Positions 6,088 to 6,811 of a DNA stretch of 6,811 nucleotides are shown in pieces. The stretch's first letter is position 1. Each line of letters begins with the position of its first letter. This DNA comes from Gammaproteobacteria bacterium (GTDB lineage: Bacteria; Pseudomonadota; Gammaproteobacteria; UBA1113). The notes beneath the pieces were generated by a model. It made no database searches. It was not told the origin of the DNA and saw only the letters and a program-made list of their open reading frames with translations. Location of the stretch: positions 1-6,811 of the forward strand of contig JAIELR010000218.1 in NCBI GenBank assembly GCA_019752835.1. Direction: 5' to 3'. The position numbers were made by a program, and so were the translations under genes.

Positions 6088-6811
6088 ATGATTAATCTTA
6101 ACCACTGCATCTGGCTCGCGTTCTTTGGCGCAACAATAACCAGTTTTCTGCTAGGTTATTTTTCAATACAACGTGCCAACAAACTTGTATTATCCGGATG
6201 TCTACCAAGTTCTCAACGCAATATATCCTGGTTAGACAAACTTGGACAAAGTAATATATTTATCGCTTTTACCTTTGGTGCAGCTATTTTTGCTATCTTC
6301 TATAACAATAATGCACCTTTAACGTGGATTTTATTCGTTCTCTCAAGTGCTCTCGTTTTGCTCAATCATTTTAATTCACGTATTTTAAGCAAAACGGCAA
6401 CATTTTTGCTTATTGCCTCATTAACAGCGTGTATCTTATTACTTGGCTTTTTTCATTATCAGCCAATTCTATTGAATGCAACCAATAAACCAAGCTATCT
6501 TCTCGCTATTATATTTTTTATTCTCACCGTTGGATTGATGAGTTTTTATCATTTTATCGATGACATGAGCAGTTTTTCAATGAGTGAAACCATCTTTGTT
6601 TTACTCGCAGCAATCATTGGATTAGTTTATAAAAATATTTACTCACCTATTTTTCCTTATATACTGACACTGCTTGGGGCTTGTTTAGGATTCTTATTCT
6701 GGAGTTTACAGTTCCCTCAAATTTTTAAAAAATCAACCACATCTCTCTTTCTAGGTCTTATCCTCAGTTTTTTTTGTATTTTCACCATATTTTGTGGTCA
6801 ATTGTCTATTT
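6088..6811 (+). CDS. WecA/MraY-family-like membrane protein lacking catalytic Asp residues (partial)
   Basis: The frame is open from ATG 6088 to the window edge: 241 residues, truncated at the 3' end, with at least seven hydrophobic segments. Three stretches align by eye with the polyprenyl-phosphate glycosyl-1-phosphate transferase family (WecA, MraY; GT4). Residues 92-101 (LNHFNSRILS) sit where the family has GxxDDRxxLS. Residues 152-170 (SFYHFIDDMSSFSMSETIF) correspond to N-x-x-NFMDGIDGLA-x-x-E-x-IF. Residues 200-223 match GFLxWN-x-PP-AKIFMGDVGS-x-FLG, with GDVGS replaced by KSTTS. The paired Asp, the second Asp of DGxDG and the GDxGS Asp are missing, so it is probably inactive as a transferase. 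It might bind or regulate an active paralogue. An in-frame stop at 6064-6066 limits the start to 6088 or later; no Shine-Dalgarno is visible. Family assignment is by pattern recall. Confidence 0.7.
   Translation, partial: MINLNHCIWLAFFGATITSFLLGYFSIQRANKLVLSGCLPSSQRNISWLDKLGQSNIFIAFTFGAAIFAIFYNNNAPLTWILFVLSSALVLLNHFNSRILSKTATFLLIASLTACILLLGFFHYQPILLNATNKPSYLLAIIFFILTVGLMSFYHFIDDMSSFSMSETIFVLLAAIIGLVYKNIYSPIFPYILTLLGACLGFLFWSLQFPQIFKKSTTSLFLGLILSFFCIFTIFCGQLSI

Noticed and set aside
5888..6105. Three short ORFs on both strands around the ATP-grasp gene end
   Set aside because: They overlap the ATP-grasp 3' end and the palindromic hairpin, have no recognisable features, and are best explained by a stop-poor repeat.

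Overview
The window looks like a piece of a Legionella chromosome. It is AT-rich gammaproteobacterial DNA with a eukaryote-like Ras/Rab small GTPase gene, whose product ends in an acidic, Glu-rich tail of the kind found in Dot/Icm type IV effectors. Large numbers of Rab-like proteins are a known speciality of the genus. The genus call is an inference from gene content, not from a marker gene.

Layout. Bases 1-57 are probably the last codons of a plus-strand gene that ends in a hairpin (66-117). Bases 120-248 hold only short repeats. A Rab-like GTPase effector candidate (421 aa) is on the minus strand at 249-1514. The divergent spacer 1515-1894 carries a possible PmrA-type promoter for the GTPase gene, two 17-bp direct repeats, a GC-rich hairpin-forming repeat element, and an 11-codon minus-strand ORF with a near-perfect Shine-Dalgarno sequence that may be a gene remnant.

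A tight plus-strand operon of four genes follows (1895-5992): a heme-oxygenase-like diiron/cupin fusion enzyme, a small Rieske [2Fe-2S] ferredoxin, a 12-TM major facilitator, and an ATP-grasp ligase. Gaps are 8 nt, a 4-nt overlap, and 2 nt. The first protein has the same domain order as SznF, the N-nitrosourea-forming enzyme of streptozotocin biosynthesis. As far as I recall the SznF ligand numbering, all seven diiron ligands and the three cupin histidines are present with essentially the same spacing. The simplest reading is a small natural-product pathway: the SznF-like enzyme oxidises and rearranges a guanidine or similar N-rich amino acid, the Rieske protein supplies electrons, the ATP-grasp enzyme joins the product to an amino acid or amine, and the MFS protein exports it. 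This is the most exciting part of the window.

A hairpin and a good sigma70-like promoter follow the operon. The window ends inside a polytopic membrane protein (6088 onward) that aligns by eye with the WecA/MraY-type glycosyl-1-phosphate transferase family but has lost most of the family's catalytic Asp residues, so it looks like a pseudoenzyme.
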